A DNA stretch of 64,000 nt. It comes from Pterobdella sp. o SKG-2022 (Eukaryota > Annelida > Clitellata > Hirudinida > Piscicolidae). Below the pieces are notes generated by a model. The model saw only the letters and a program-made list of their open reading frames with translations, was not told the DNA's origin and did not search any database. Made by a program: the position numbers and the translations under genes. Where the stretch lies: NCBI GenBank assembly GCA_964035795.1, contig OZ038322.1, positions 476,950 to 540,949 on the forward strand, read 5' to 3'. Below, in pieces: positions 54,153 through 64,000 of the stretch; the first letter of the stretch is position 1, and every line of letters begins with the position of its first letter.

Positions 54153-57100
54153 ATGAGTTATCCCTACGGTACTCCGGGCGGAGGATTTCCACCCCAGCAA
54201 CCCTACCCAGGACAGCCCAGCTACCCTTCTCAGCCAGGCTATGGCTACCCACCACAGGTAAACAAGAACGCATGGATGCCGTGATTTTGAAAACGGTTTT
54301 ATTTTCATTAAGTTAAAAGTAACCAGATTCATATTTTAAGACCAATTTTTTTAACCAATTCATCTCATTTTTTTAAAATTAAGTCTTCATGAATTTGTGT
54401 ATTTATTTTTTAATTGTTGATATTTTTATATTAAGATATCCCAGTTGGATTTCATATCACTTATATTATTGGAATATTTCTTAATTTTTTACAGCAGCCT
54501 GGTTATCCTCCGAACCCTGGATTCCAGGTTGGCCTCATATTAAATTCATAAAGATTATCAAATTCTTATATATTTATGAGCAAATTTAATTTTAATGAAT
54601 TATAATGGCATAAAAATGTGATAAATTTAATACATAAAGGATATTGGCAATTCAAACTCATGTGATTCTTAATCAAAACCCACACACACAGCAATCGGGA
54701 GGCTACCCTCCTCAGCCAGGATTTGCACCCCAACCCGGCTATCCACCGCAGCCTGGTTATCCACCCCAAGGTGGCAGCTACCCACCCCAAGGTGGCAGCT
54801 ACCCACCCCAAGGAGGTGCATACCCACCTCAACAAGGGGGTGCCTACCCACCACAACAAGGAGGGGCCTACCCACCTCAACAGGGCTACCCACCTCAACA
54901 GCCTGGTGGATTCCCTCCACAGGTATGTTATGTTAGATTCAATGTGTTTTTTGGGTTTCTGTAATGTGTTATTCATTCATTGTTTTGTGAGATGTTCAGG
55001 TATTTGAAGATCTATAGAAGTCTCATTAAGGAGCTATCACACCTAACCATACCCACCTCACTCCATCATAACCATCTCAACATATCCCCAACCATTGCCA
55101 CCTCACCCCATCTTACACCACCACCTACCTCCCTCACCCACCCAGCAAGGATACGGTAACTACCCCCCACAAGGCAACTACCCCCAATACCAGCAACAAC
55201 AAGCCTCCTACCAACCAACAGCATCTTCTGTGCCTGTACTCTCCTCTAGTGCCCTTCCCATGCAGCAGGTAGATACCATTTTGTGTGTGTGTGTGTGTGT
55301 GGTACGTTTTTTGTTTATATGAGCATTTTTAAAATCTCCATATATTCAATAAATGTTTACTTTGTGTATATATATATATACTCATCCCACCTTCGTATTT
55401 GGCGCTATATAAATTATTATTATTACTTATATGTACACCTTGTTGTACATACACACACATGTGCACAACGTGACACATCATTATGATGATATGCCCATTT
55501 TTTTCACACATACATATCACCATATACTCACGCACGATGCACACTTTGTTATGATGTGTATAATTAGTATTAAGATTGGTAAATAATGCTGCATATAAGC
55601 TTCAAGTGAGCTTTCACTTCATAATGGCAAGTGCACTAGAGAATTTCTTAAGAACGTCAATAATAAGAATAACAATGTCAAGAATAAGAATAATGATGAG
55701 CAGGGTACAGTGAGACCTGCAAGCAACTTCAATGCAGAAGAGGATGCCAAGGTGTTGAGGAAGGCTATGAAGGGCCTCGGTGGGTGGTGTGTTGGAGGTT
55801 TGGGGGATTCGTGGTCGAGGAGGTTTGGTAGGGATGAATCTAATGTTGGGGTGAATTGTGTTTATTGTGGTATTGTATTAAATAAAGGGAGATATCAGTT
55901 TTAATATATATTAAATGGATCTTTTACTTATCCACTGCTGGGCAACAGTGCCTTTTGATAGGTACATACAGATTAAAATGCTAAGTTTCTAGATCTTCAC
56001 TATACATCATGATGAGGATGGTCATATCATGCCATGCCACACTGCAACCATCACACCACATGTTGGCAGGCACTGATGAGAAGTCCATCATAAACGTCTT
56101 GGCAGCCAGGTCAAACAGTCAGAGACAGGAGATCAAACACAGATTCAAGACCATGTTTGGGAAGGTGGGTGCTGGAGGGAGACTGAATGTTTATCATTTT
56201 GGTTTTTTGAATGATTTTATTATATTTTAAATTTTTATGAATTAGTTTTTCAAATATTCCACTATAACCCCCAAGCACCACCAAATGTTTCAAGAATGGC
56301 CCACCCACCACAGGACTTGATATCAGACTTGAAAAGCGAATTGACAGGTCATTTTGAGGGAGCAGTGGTGGCTCTCATGATGACTCCACCAGAGTTTGAT
56401 GCTGACCAGCTGAGAAGGGCCATGAAGGTCTGTGTCCCACTTCGTTATTACCTTTCCATCGTCTTATTTTATACTTTATCATCATGTGTACATCATTTTT
56501 ACACATATTCTCACAACAGCCTACGTAATATCATCTCTTACCCCAGACACACCCCATCACAACCTTTTCACAAACACATTCCCGACAGGGAGCAGGGACA
56601 GATGAGAGCACTGTGGTAGAGATCTTGTGTTCAAGGAATAACAAGGAAATTCATGACATCAGGGCTGTCTACAAGACCAGTCTGTATCATCATTGTTCTG
56701 CGTCTTATAGTTGTTGGGGTGTTGATTGTACCCTGTTGTCTGTGTTATGTCTTCTTATTAGCCATAATATTATTAATATTTTTTTTGATATGTTATACCC
56801 TTGGTAACAGGCTTTAAAAAGGATTTGATTGATTGCTTATAATGTTATGTATGTTTAAAAATTATCCATCACAACATCTCATGACTTCAGAGTTCTCAAG
56901 AGACCTAGAGAAAGACTTAATGAATGAAACATCAGGCCACTTCAGAAGGCTGTGTGTGTCTCTGGTGCAGGGCAACAGAGTTGAGGGACAGGCTGTCAAC
57001 CTTGACAAGGCCAAACGAGATGCTCAAGTGAGATATATTTATTGCGGATCATCAGATTGAAGTGGTAGATGAATGCAGTTGTTTATAAATGACAGTGGTG

Positions 57101-59066
57101 GATGGCTGCATGATGTGTTGGATGGTGATGATTAAATAAATCTTATGTGGTCGACAGGAGTTGTACCAGGCTGGTGAGAGGATGTTAGGAACGGATGAGT
57201 CGAAGTTCAACTCCATTCTGTGTTCAGACAGCATGGCTCAGTTGAAGTTGGTGTTCCAGGAGTACCAGAAGATTGCAAATAGAAGTATCGAGAAGTCGAT
57301 CAAGAGTGAGATGTCAGGGGATCTGGAAAAAGGATTCGTCTCTATTGGTTGGTTTTATTGGGAGGGTCTTGTTGGGGGTTTGGGGGTTAAATAGACTGTC
57401 ATCAGGGTAAGTGGAATGAATTGGTTATGTGGGGCTTCATGACTGTCACATGATCACTGCAGTAGGGACTCTATAGTGCCATTACTGATGAAGAAGCTCA
57501 ATTATTAAAATAATGCACTCAAGTTTCGGAATATTTTCAGGCATTTTTACTCAAACTAAACCATTTATATTATTTCCATGTCTTTATTCATTTTAATAAT
57601 GTGTGACTTATTGTCTTGTACATTCTCGTTGAATTATTAAACATTGGTCACCCTCCTAACGATCTTTAACCACCCTCAGTGAAGTGTTTAGAGAACCTGC
57701 CAGGCTTCTTTGCTGAGAAACTCTACCGCAGTATGAAGGTGTGTCTCATTGGTGGCTGCTAAGGCGCTTACATGAACCTTTTTTTGTGTTTCTGCTGTCT
57801 ATCTATCTATCTTGTTGTCTATCTATCTATCTTGTTGTCTATCTATCTATCTTGTTGTCTATCTATCTATCTTGTTGTCTATCTATCTATCTTGTTGTCT
57901 ATCTATCTATCTTGTTGTCTATCTATCTATCTTGTTGTCTATCTATCTATCTTGTTGTCTATCTATCTATCTTGTTGTCTATCTATCTATCTTGTTGTCT
58001 ATCTATCTATCTTGTTGTCTATCTATCTATTTAATTTTTTTCCAGTTTATCTATTTTCTTTTCTATCAGTCTATCTATCTTGTCTATTTATTTATTTATC
58101 TATCCATCTTTTTATATAACATGCTCTCAGCTGATTGTTCATGTTTACTTAGTATAACGATCGATTAATAACACCAGGGTTCTGTCAGTCCAAACAATCA
58201 TTTTATTATCATAATTTGTGTTCAACCATTGTAAGGACCTCACGTTGGTCTGTTGAGGTTTTTTATTGGAGTATCGTCCCAATATAAATTCAAGTTTTTG
58301 ATGGCTGGATCTTAATAGCAATATTAAAAATATTTTATAGTTTCAACAATTTTTAATAGAATAATTTTAAAATCAACAATTTCAAAAATTGATTCATGAG
58401 AAAGTTTAGTGTATTTATTAAGCAAAAATAGCTAGAATTTTTAGTGAATATAGCTTTATTCCAGCCTATTATGTTATGCGTACCGAAAATTCTATCTATT
58501 TTTCATGAATAAATGTACTAAATTTTTTTCATAATATCGACGTTGAAGCTTGCTTAAAATGGAATAAAAATGAAAATTACAACTAAGGATAACTACAAAA
58601 AAACAATGAAAACTTCAGTAAAACCTCCACCACACCACCAACATCATAACCACCACACACACAGGGCTGGGGCACAAAGGACGAGAACCTGGTAAGAGTG
58701 GTGGTTTCGAGGTGTGAAATCGACATGGTTCAGATCAAACAAGAGTTCCAGAGGCAGTTTGGCAAGACTCTTGAGAGCATGATCGAGGTGTCATTCTGTC
58801 ATTCATTTCTTTCTTTTTTGTTTCATTTTAATATCTGTAGTGTTTTTGTTTATTTTTTTGTCTTTTTAATTGTTTTTATTTATTTTTTCTTTTCCATTAT
58901 TCCAATTCTGAAACCCATCATGCATCCCAATCAGTATGAACGATATAATTTTTATATACCATAACACCACACCACCATACTACCAACACTTCACCATCAT
59001 CACACACAGGGTGACTTGTCAGGAGATTACAAGAGATTAATGCTCGCCTTGGTAACAGGATGCTAA
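54153..59066 (+). CDS. ANXA7/11-like: Annexin with Gly/Pro/Tyr/Gln-rich N-terminus (A7/A11-like)
   Basis: Annexins bind acidic phospholipids in a calcium-dependent way; A7 and A11 types have long low-complexity N-termini that act in vesicle traffic and RNA-granule tethering. Exons: 54153-54257, 54495-54527, 54692-54922, 55146-55268, 55704-55779, 56070-56164, 56314-56427, 56589-56679, 56891-57027, 57158-57347, 57680-57738, 58665-58787 and 59010-59066. Phases close and give 477 residues. Residues 1-164 are low-complexity, with tandem [14 protein letters not shown] and GGAYPPQQ units. Four annexin repeats follow, with calcium-site motifs [30 protein letters not shown] and [10 protein letters not shown] and matching acidic caps. 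The end [14 protein letters not shown] is typical. Choosing between A7 and A11 is not possible from this alone. AATAAA lies at 59087-59092. Confidence 0.96.
55390..55432 (+). repeat. L2/CR1-like LINE 3' terminus relic
   Basis: TTGGCGCTATATAAATTATT followed by ATTATTAC is the terminal motif of L2/CR1-like LINEs and resembles GCGCCCTACAAAT(AAT)n at 2675-2715. A shorter relic (CTAGCGCTATATAAATGAAC) is at 31299-31318 in a DVL intron. No coding part is attached. Confidence 0.6.
57797..58031. repeat. 20-bp minisatellite built on TATC, about 11 copies, in an annexin intron
   Basis: About eleven near-perfect copies of a 20-bp unit CTTGTTGTCTATCTATCTAT, in the intron 57739-58664. The long open frames across it arise from the repeat and are not genes. 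Confidence 0.95.
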
Positions 59067-59092
59067 GGTGATGTGAGCAGAAGTACAATAAA

Positions 59093-59952
59093 ACCATGAT
59101 ATGTTGATATGTGGAATATCTTGCTGTTTACTTGGCCGATTTTTAATTGCTAATTTCTTATATATGAATGTGTCCAAGTCTCACTTAGGGTGGTGTTAGG
59201 GGGGATTCAAAAATCTAAACTTGAACCTGTAACGATAAATATGAACGTCGGTAAACTTTTGTTGCAAGTCATGTATACAAAGCTTATAAATGGATCTATT
59301 TAGGACTTTATATTCATAATTTTCATTCATCTCTGAACCTGACCGTAAATTATTCAAGTTGTTTAACTTTTCATTGTTATGGTACGATATTATCACTGCA
59401 AGAGCATAAGGGCATGTGTGGTTGTTGTAGGAGCTTCTATACGACTTGAAATTATCTTGGTGCTGTGAGAAATTATTTCGTGTAATGTTGGCGGTTTTAT
59501 GGATATTTTGTGTTGATTTATTTTGAAATACATTTAACAAGTTTAATATTCATGTGGATCTGAATCAAAATATAAAGAAATTCCAATACAAACTAAATGA
59601 AAATGCAATTTTATAAAGTAAAAACTCCATCTACCTACGGGTCCAGACTCATAATAATATCCCTACCAAGTTGCTCTACTGAGTTTTTTTGGGTAACTCT
59701 CCAAGAACATTTATGTTAAGCGGGAAAATTTTATTTTGGGGTGAGTTTGACATCTTTTAATGTCTGTAGTAGGGTGGTTAAAGGTCTGCCTGGGAATTCT
59801 TATTTGATGTGGCATAGTACTGCTTCATTGCTTGGAATGCTGGCGTATCAGGTCTGCTTAGGATATATACAGAGTTGTCTTTGGCAAATTTTTTCGCGTT
59901 TTTAAGTACTCGATTTGAGTTGAAATATTAATATTTTATAAATTTTTATTTT
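59093..59952. other. Spacer after annexin, no gene seen
   Basis: An open frame at 59196-59540 (minus) has biased, low-information composition and no known motif. Nothing supported. Confidence 0.45.
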
Positions 59953-59965
59953 AAACTAATGATTT

Positions 59966-60106
59966 TTCAGAGACATCATATGTATTTTTTTTCAATATTT
60001 TTTAACGAAAAACGTTTTATGATAATTCTAAACTTATCGAAAATTATAGCTTTTGATTCTCAATAAATGTATAAAAATTCCTCTTATTTGACGTTTTTCG
60101 TTACAA
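59966..60106 (+). mobile_element. Second complete copy of the short retroposon, 13-bp target duplication
   Basis: AAACTAATGATTT is repeated perfectly at 59953-59965 and 60107-60119 around a 141-bp element. It begins TTCAGAGACATCATATG and ends TTTTTCGTTACAA, like the copy at 37859-38057. It lacks most of the left inverted arm of that copy, which explains the size difference. Confidence 0.87.
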
Positions 60107-60119
60107 AAACTAATGATTT

Positions 60120-60763
60120 ATAATTATTTGATAATTCACATAAAAAATAATTTTGAAAAATAAATGAGCGTTACAGCAAAATGGGTTGGTAACTGCCCTT
60201 TTGAGCACATCTCAGACATCGATTTGAAACAAAGACATTTGGAAAACACATGTAATATATCAAAGTTATAACACATCACCACTTGTTGTCTGTGGTGACA
60301 CAATAGAACAGGTGGTATTGATATATAGGCAAGGAGGGATAGGAGTTTGAGAATGGACCCATAATGAACCAAAAAAGTCTTTTAAAATGCATAATAGGCT
60401 GTCTTGTTGACCGCAATGAAGGTGGTGACAGTTGCCTCAAAAAAAAATTTTTTTAGCGCTAAGTTTCACATCAGTACCTAAGTTATTTATAGATGATAAA
60501 TTTTTAATAAGCTCTTATGTAACTCCATTTTTCCGGAATATTCAAATACTCGAATCACTGAAAATCCGGTTTTTTGAATTTTTAGCTGTATTTTTGACTC
60601 AAATTTTTGATGTTTAACTTAAAAATTTGGATTTAATACAAAAAAATTGTAAAATTTTGTTTAAATAGTCACTATAGTATCACTACAACAAATCATACAA
60701 TCATGAAATCATGAACACATTTTCTATTTCTGAAAGACACCACGTATAAAAACCAACACAGCT
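60120..60763. other. Spacer downstream of the GT11 gene, nothing seen
   Basis: AT-rich DNA without supported features; it probably includes the 3' UTR of the fucosyltransferase gene. Confidence 0.45.
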
Positions 60764-63699
60764 TCAAGGAATGCTTATCCAAGATGGCGGATAATAATCG
60801 GAACTGATGAAAGTGGAAGCTATTTCGGAGTTAGGAAGGGGGTAGTTGGAGAAATAGACAACATTCCTCTTGGAACTGTTGGATAGGTACGCCCCCCACC
60901 ACCCATATGAACCCACACTCAGTATGACATGGTCTGTCAAGGACAGGATTGCTAGGTCTAAAATACTGTGCAAACTATCAACGTCTGAAAACTTCATCTT
61001 CAACTCCTCTTCCTGAATCTCTAAGCGGATGTTGCTGTTGTTTTTAAATGGAGCATTTTTGAGATTTCCAGAGTCTTTTGTGTCATGCAACTCTAAAAAG
61101 TTGATATCAACAAAATCTGAAGTGAACACAACTGGATGTCCTGAAGGTCTGTGGATTATTTGAATTTAATTATAATTATATATTCAATTGAATCTAAAGA
61201 TCCAAAAACCACATGGCATTGGAGAGTTTGATAGGCAAACTCGATATTAGGATAGCGCAAGCGAAACAAATTCATAGCTCAAAATATCACCTGAAGTGCT
61301 TTCTTGACCAATCAAGATCGTCTGTAGCAACGATGAAAAGAAAACTTCGATTCAGGAATCTACGTGTATAAAAATTGATGGCTTCCATGAAATATTCTTC
61401 ACTGGCCACAGTATACCCTTGTTTGAACCTGCCTCTATCCGCCATATCTCTTCTGCGAATATGCACTCCTATGGTGCTCAGTTGGTTCTGCGAGTGTTGT
61501 TTGATCGATGATTTGGTGTGTATGGATTTTAACTTGTGCATAAGAGCTGCGTAAAAAGTGCAGCTTTGAAGGTTTTTGAGTGAAACTGCTAGAATAAAAT
61601 TAGACCTTTTAATGATATAGAAACAAGTTGCTCTCATGACAACCCAAGTAAAACTCCCATATATAACAGTTATGTTGCAAAAACAGTGGCCACGCCATCA
61701 TAAGTGCCAATGTGCCAAACAGCACCTCAAAGTTCAATTGGGTTATAAATGGCTGAGTAGAATCAGTATTGAAAGAGACGCTTTAGTTGAACTAAGTCAA
61801 ATCAATTAGGATAAATTTATGTTAACACTTTGGATAGTTTTAATAATAAGGCTAAACTTATCGAAAATTATAGCTTTTGAATCTCGATAAATGTATCAAA
61901 AATTCCTCTTATTCAATGTTTTTTGCAAAATAATTTTAAAAAATAAAGCTCAGAAAATATATTTAGGACACTACATTCCCCGCAAACCGTCATAGGAGAG
62001 TTCCGCAGACGCGCAAGCTGGATGATTCTAGAAGCTCTCCTAGACAGCCAATCATGGAAGGCCAGCTCATCCTTCAGCAAATCAACTTTGAACTGTTCGA
62101 AATATTTGAAAGACTGCAGATACCTGCCCTGTTCGCCATTTAAGAGGTATTTTTAAAAAATTATCAACTATTAATTTTTATTTAATTATTAATTAGAATT
62201 ATTATATTTTTATGATAAATTAAAAAATTAAATTCATTATTAAAAGGTAAAATAAAGATTAGAAATATGAAAAAAGTCCTAACTCACAACTCCAAAGATG
62301 GGAACAGGTGGTTGCAAGGAGAGGAACTCAGAGTTTTTCTTTGAATTATTTTTTTCTAGTTTGATTTTTTCTTTTGAATGGTTTTTGATAGATTTTCTTT
62401 TAATTGAAGCTAATTTGGATCTGAGCCATTTAACCACTTGATGGTCGAAACCTATGAAAAAAACTTCAAAATTTATTATCAAACGCATTTTTTATTAAAC
62501 ATTTACTTTTAATAAATTCAAAATTGAATAAATGATTTTATCTAGCCACAGTGAATTAAGATTCTCGAACAAAAAATATTTTCTATTAAAATACCAAGCT
62601 TTCCTTATCCAGGTAACATTTCAAATACTTAATGTGCGTGAATATTTCAACACTAAATATTTTCCTGAAAATATATAAACTTTCAGCCATTAAAACACAA
62701 TTTTGAAAAAATAATTATTAAATTAATTTATTATTTAAATAAATATTAAATGAATTAAAACTGCACACCTGAAGCCCATCTTTCCAGAGTGAATCTTTTC
62801 CACTCGTTCCCACACATAACATCAGCATCATTCGCCACACCCATTCTCCTCTCCATCAACCCTCGAGGCAGCCAGGAGAGTGGGGTCTCTGGAGGGAAGT
62901 TGGATATGATGGTGGATAACTTGAAGTACTTTCCTAGTCTTGAGGCATATGTTTCAGGTATCAGAACTCTACCTCCAAACTTGCGAGCCAGCCCGTACAA
63001 TGACCTGGTGGGGGATTGGATGCTTATTGTTCAAAAAGATTTATAAATTTAAACAAATATTTTTATCATTTCAAATTCTTTTTTAATCCTCATCCAACTA
63101 TCCTCTTGTAAATGACCCACGAAGATAGATATATCTTCATTCACATTCAACTAAAGATATTTTGTTTTCATCGTAGTTACGAAACAATTTCCAATGTTAG
63201 TCGAAACAATTCTTATAGGATTGTTAATCCAGGCTAGCATCTCACTTTGAGGATAGAAAAATTTTAAATCTTATTCAAGGTTGTATAAGGAAAAGCAGCT
63301 TTCAATTAAGGCAATATTTTTGATGCAGTTCAACGTTGATTTTGGAATAGGATGTTCACAACTAATTTTAATTCTTAAAAATTTTTTGAATTCCAATATT
63401 ATGGAGAAATTTATTAAAAGGAATTTAAATATTAAAGTAAAATCAAATGACCCGAAAACGAAAAGGTCATTCCCCAAGCGAGCGGAAGAGGGCAATTTGA
63501 AGGGACAGACAAAGAAACGAGGTGGAGTGGCGTTGCTGACGGCATGGTTTGGTGGGGTGACTTCATCAAGGTTGTGTGGGGGAATGTAGATTGAAGGAGG
63601 TTTGGTGGCTTGTTCGGGTGGGTTGAATAAGAGGATGAGGAACAAAATGGAGGATACTAGTAGTAGTAATAACTTTGTTTTTCTCAGCAATTTTCTCAT
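60764..63699 (-). CDS. GT11-family (alpha-1,2-fucosyltransferase-like) type II membrane enzyme
   Basis: GT11 enzymes transfer fucose from GDP-fucose to terminal galactose in the Golgi. Exons (minus strand): 63452-63699, 62769-63004, 62288-62451, 61975-62128, 61291-61585 (or to 61588) and 60764-61148. Phases close and give about 493 residues. The N-terminus MRKLLRKTKLLLLLVSSILF is a short basic tail plus a signal anchor, as in Golgi glycosyltransferases. Then come a Pro-rich stem, PSSARLGNDLFVFGSLYGLA (equivalent of the LGNQMF...YALA motif), the GDP-fucose motif IGVHIRRRDM (HxRRxD) and DHVILSVGSYGWWGAYLS (equivalent of the S.FSWWAAYL motif). Acceptor specificity cannot be told, and GT11 genes are often multiplied in invertebrates, so no symbol is given. 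Confidence 0.9.
61855..61935 (+). repeat. Partial short-retroposon copy in a GT11-gene intron
   Basis: AAACTTATCGAAAATTATAG, then AATGTATCAAAAATTCCTC and ATGTTTTTTGC match the 3' half of the elements at 37859 and 59966. It lies in the intron between exons ending 61585 and beginning 61975. The 5' part is missing. Confidence 0.75.
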
Positions 63700-64000
63700 C
63701 TGAAACTAACAAATTTTTGTTTAAATTTCGATTTAAGGATCATTAGATAAATTTTTTGAAAAATAGTATACTAATGAATTATGACAAAGTTGGATTTTCC
63801 GAAAATTTTAGTTTTTGGAAAAAATAGATGTATTTCAAATCTTCATCATTTTACGATAAAAATCAAAAAAATAGATAAGGTATATTTTTTAATGAAATTC
63901 ACAAAAGCCAACGCAAAGTATCAACTGTTCAAATTATCTCACTACAAATGCACTCAATTCATTAACATAATTAAGATTTAATTAATTTATTCATAAACAC
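63700..64000. other. Upstream flank of the GT11 gene, no gene seen
   Basis: AT-rich; a 66-codon frame at 63781-63981 shows no domain. It must contain at least part of the promoter of the fucosyltransferase gene. Confidence 0.4.

Noticed and set aside
57741..58168. Tandem-repeat membrane-like proteins in three overlapping frames
   Set aside because: All three frames are produced by the 20-bp TATC-based minisatellite in an annexin intron.

Overview
This is a eukaryotic nuclear window, most likely from a marine invertebrate animal. The evidence is AT-rich DNA, many short GT-AG introns, metazoan-specific genes (Dishevelled, tropomodulin, SMARCB1, a Gly/Pro/Tyr-rich annexin) and abundant eroded LINE/SINE/foldback repeats. 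I cannot name the species. No bacterial, phage or CRISPR features were seen. Exons were joined by hand from protein similarity recalled from family knowledge plus GT/AG sites. For nine genes (YME1L, LYRM7, DCTN2, DVL, MRPL23, SMARCB1, tropomodulin, annexin, GT11) every exon phase closes, giving intact predicted proteins.

Layout. 1-2715 is a CR1/L2-like LINE entering from the left. 4263-4349 (-) is the first coding exon of a DMXL/rabconnectin-3 gene whose remainder lies off the left edge. 4777-8749 (+) is the poly(A)-RNA-binding protein ZC3H14/Nab2. 9167-10096 holds a foldback element and a tRNA-like SINE. 10169-16724 (-) is the mitochondrial i-AAA protease YME1L. 17048-18148 (+) is an unrecognised coiled-coil protein. 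18.2-24.0 kb is a repeat-rich zone of LINE, SINE and inverted-repeat debris. 24036-25164 (+) is LYRM7, converging on DCTN2 (25520-29370, -). DVL (29679-35522, +) runs divergently from DCTN2. After a gene-poor stretch come MRPL23 (38306-39615, -) and SMARCB1 (39875-43378, -). 43.7-49.7 kb is a nested LINE/SINE tangle. Tropomodulin (49761-53204, -) and an annexin A7/A11-like gene (54153-59066, +) are divergent. A GT11 (alpha-1,2-fucosyltransferase-like) gene occupies 60764-63699 (-).

The genes are unrelated housekeeping or developmental loci rather than one pathway, although two act in the mitochondrial inner membrane (YME1L, LYRM7) and one in the mitoribosome (MRPL23). Several neighbours are divergent with only about 0.3-0.4 kb between start codons, suggesting shared promoters. 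The most unusual content is in the repeats: a short retroposon family with perfect 13-bp target-site duplications and no visible tRNA head, a dispersed tRNA-like SINE family with a damaged T arm, several inverted-repeat elements, and an intron of YME1L that is more than 90% one tetranucleotide microsatellite.
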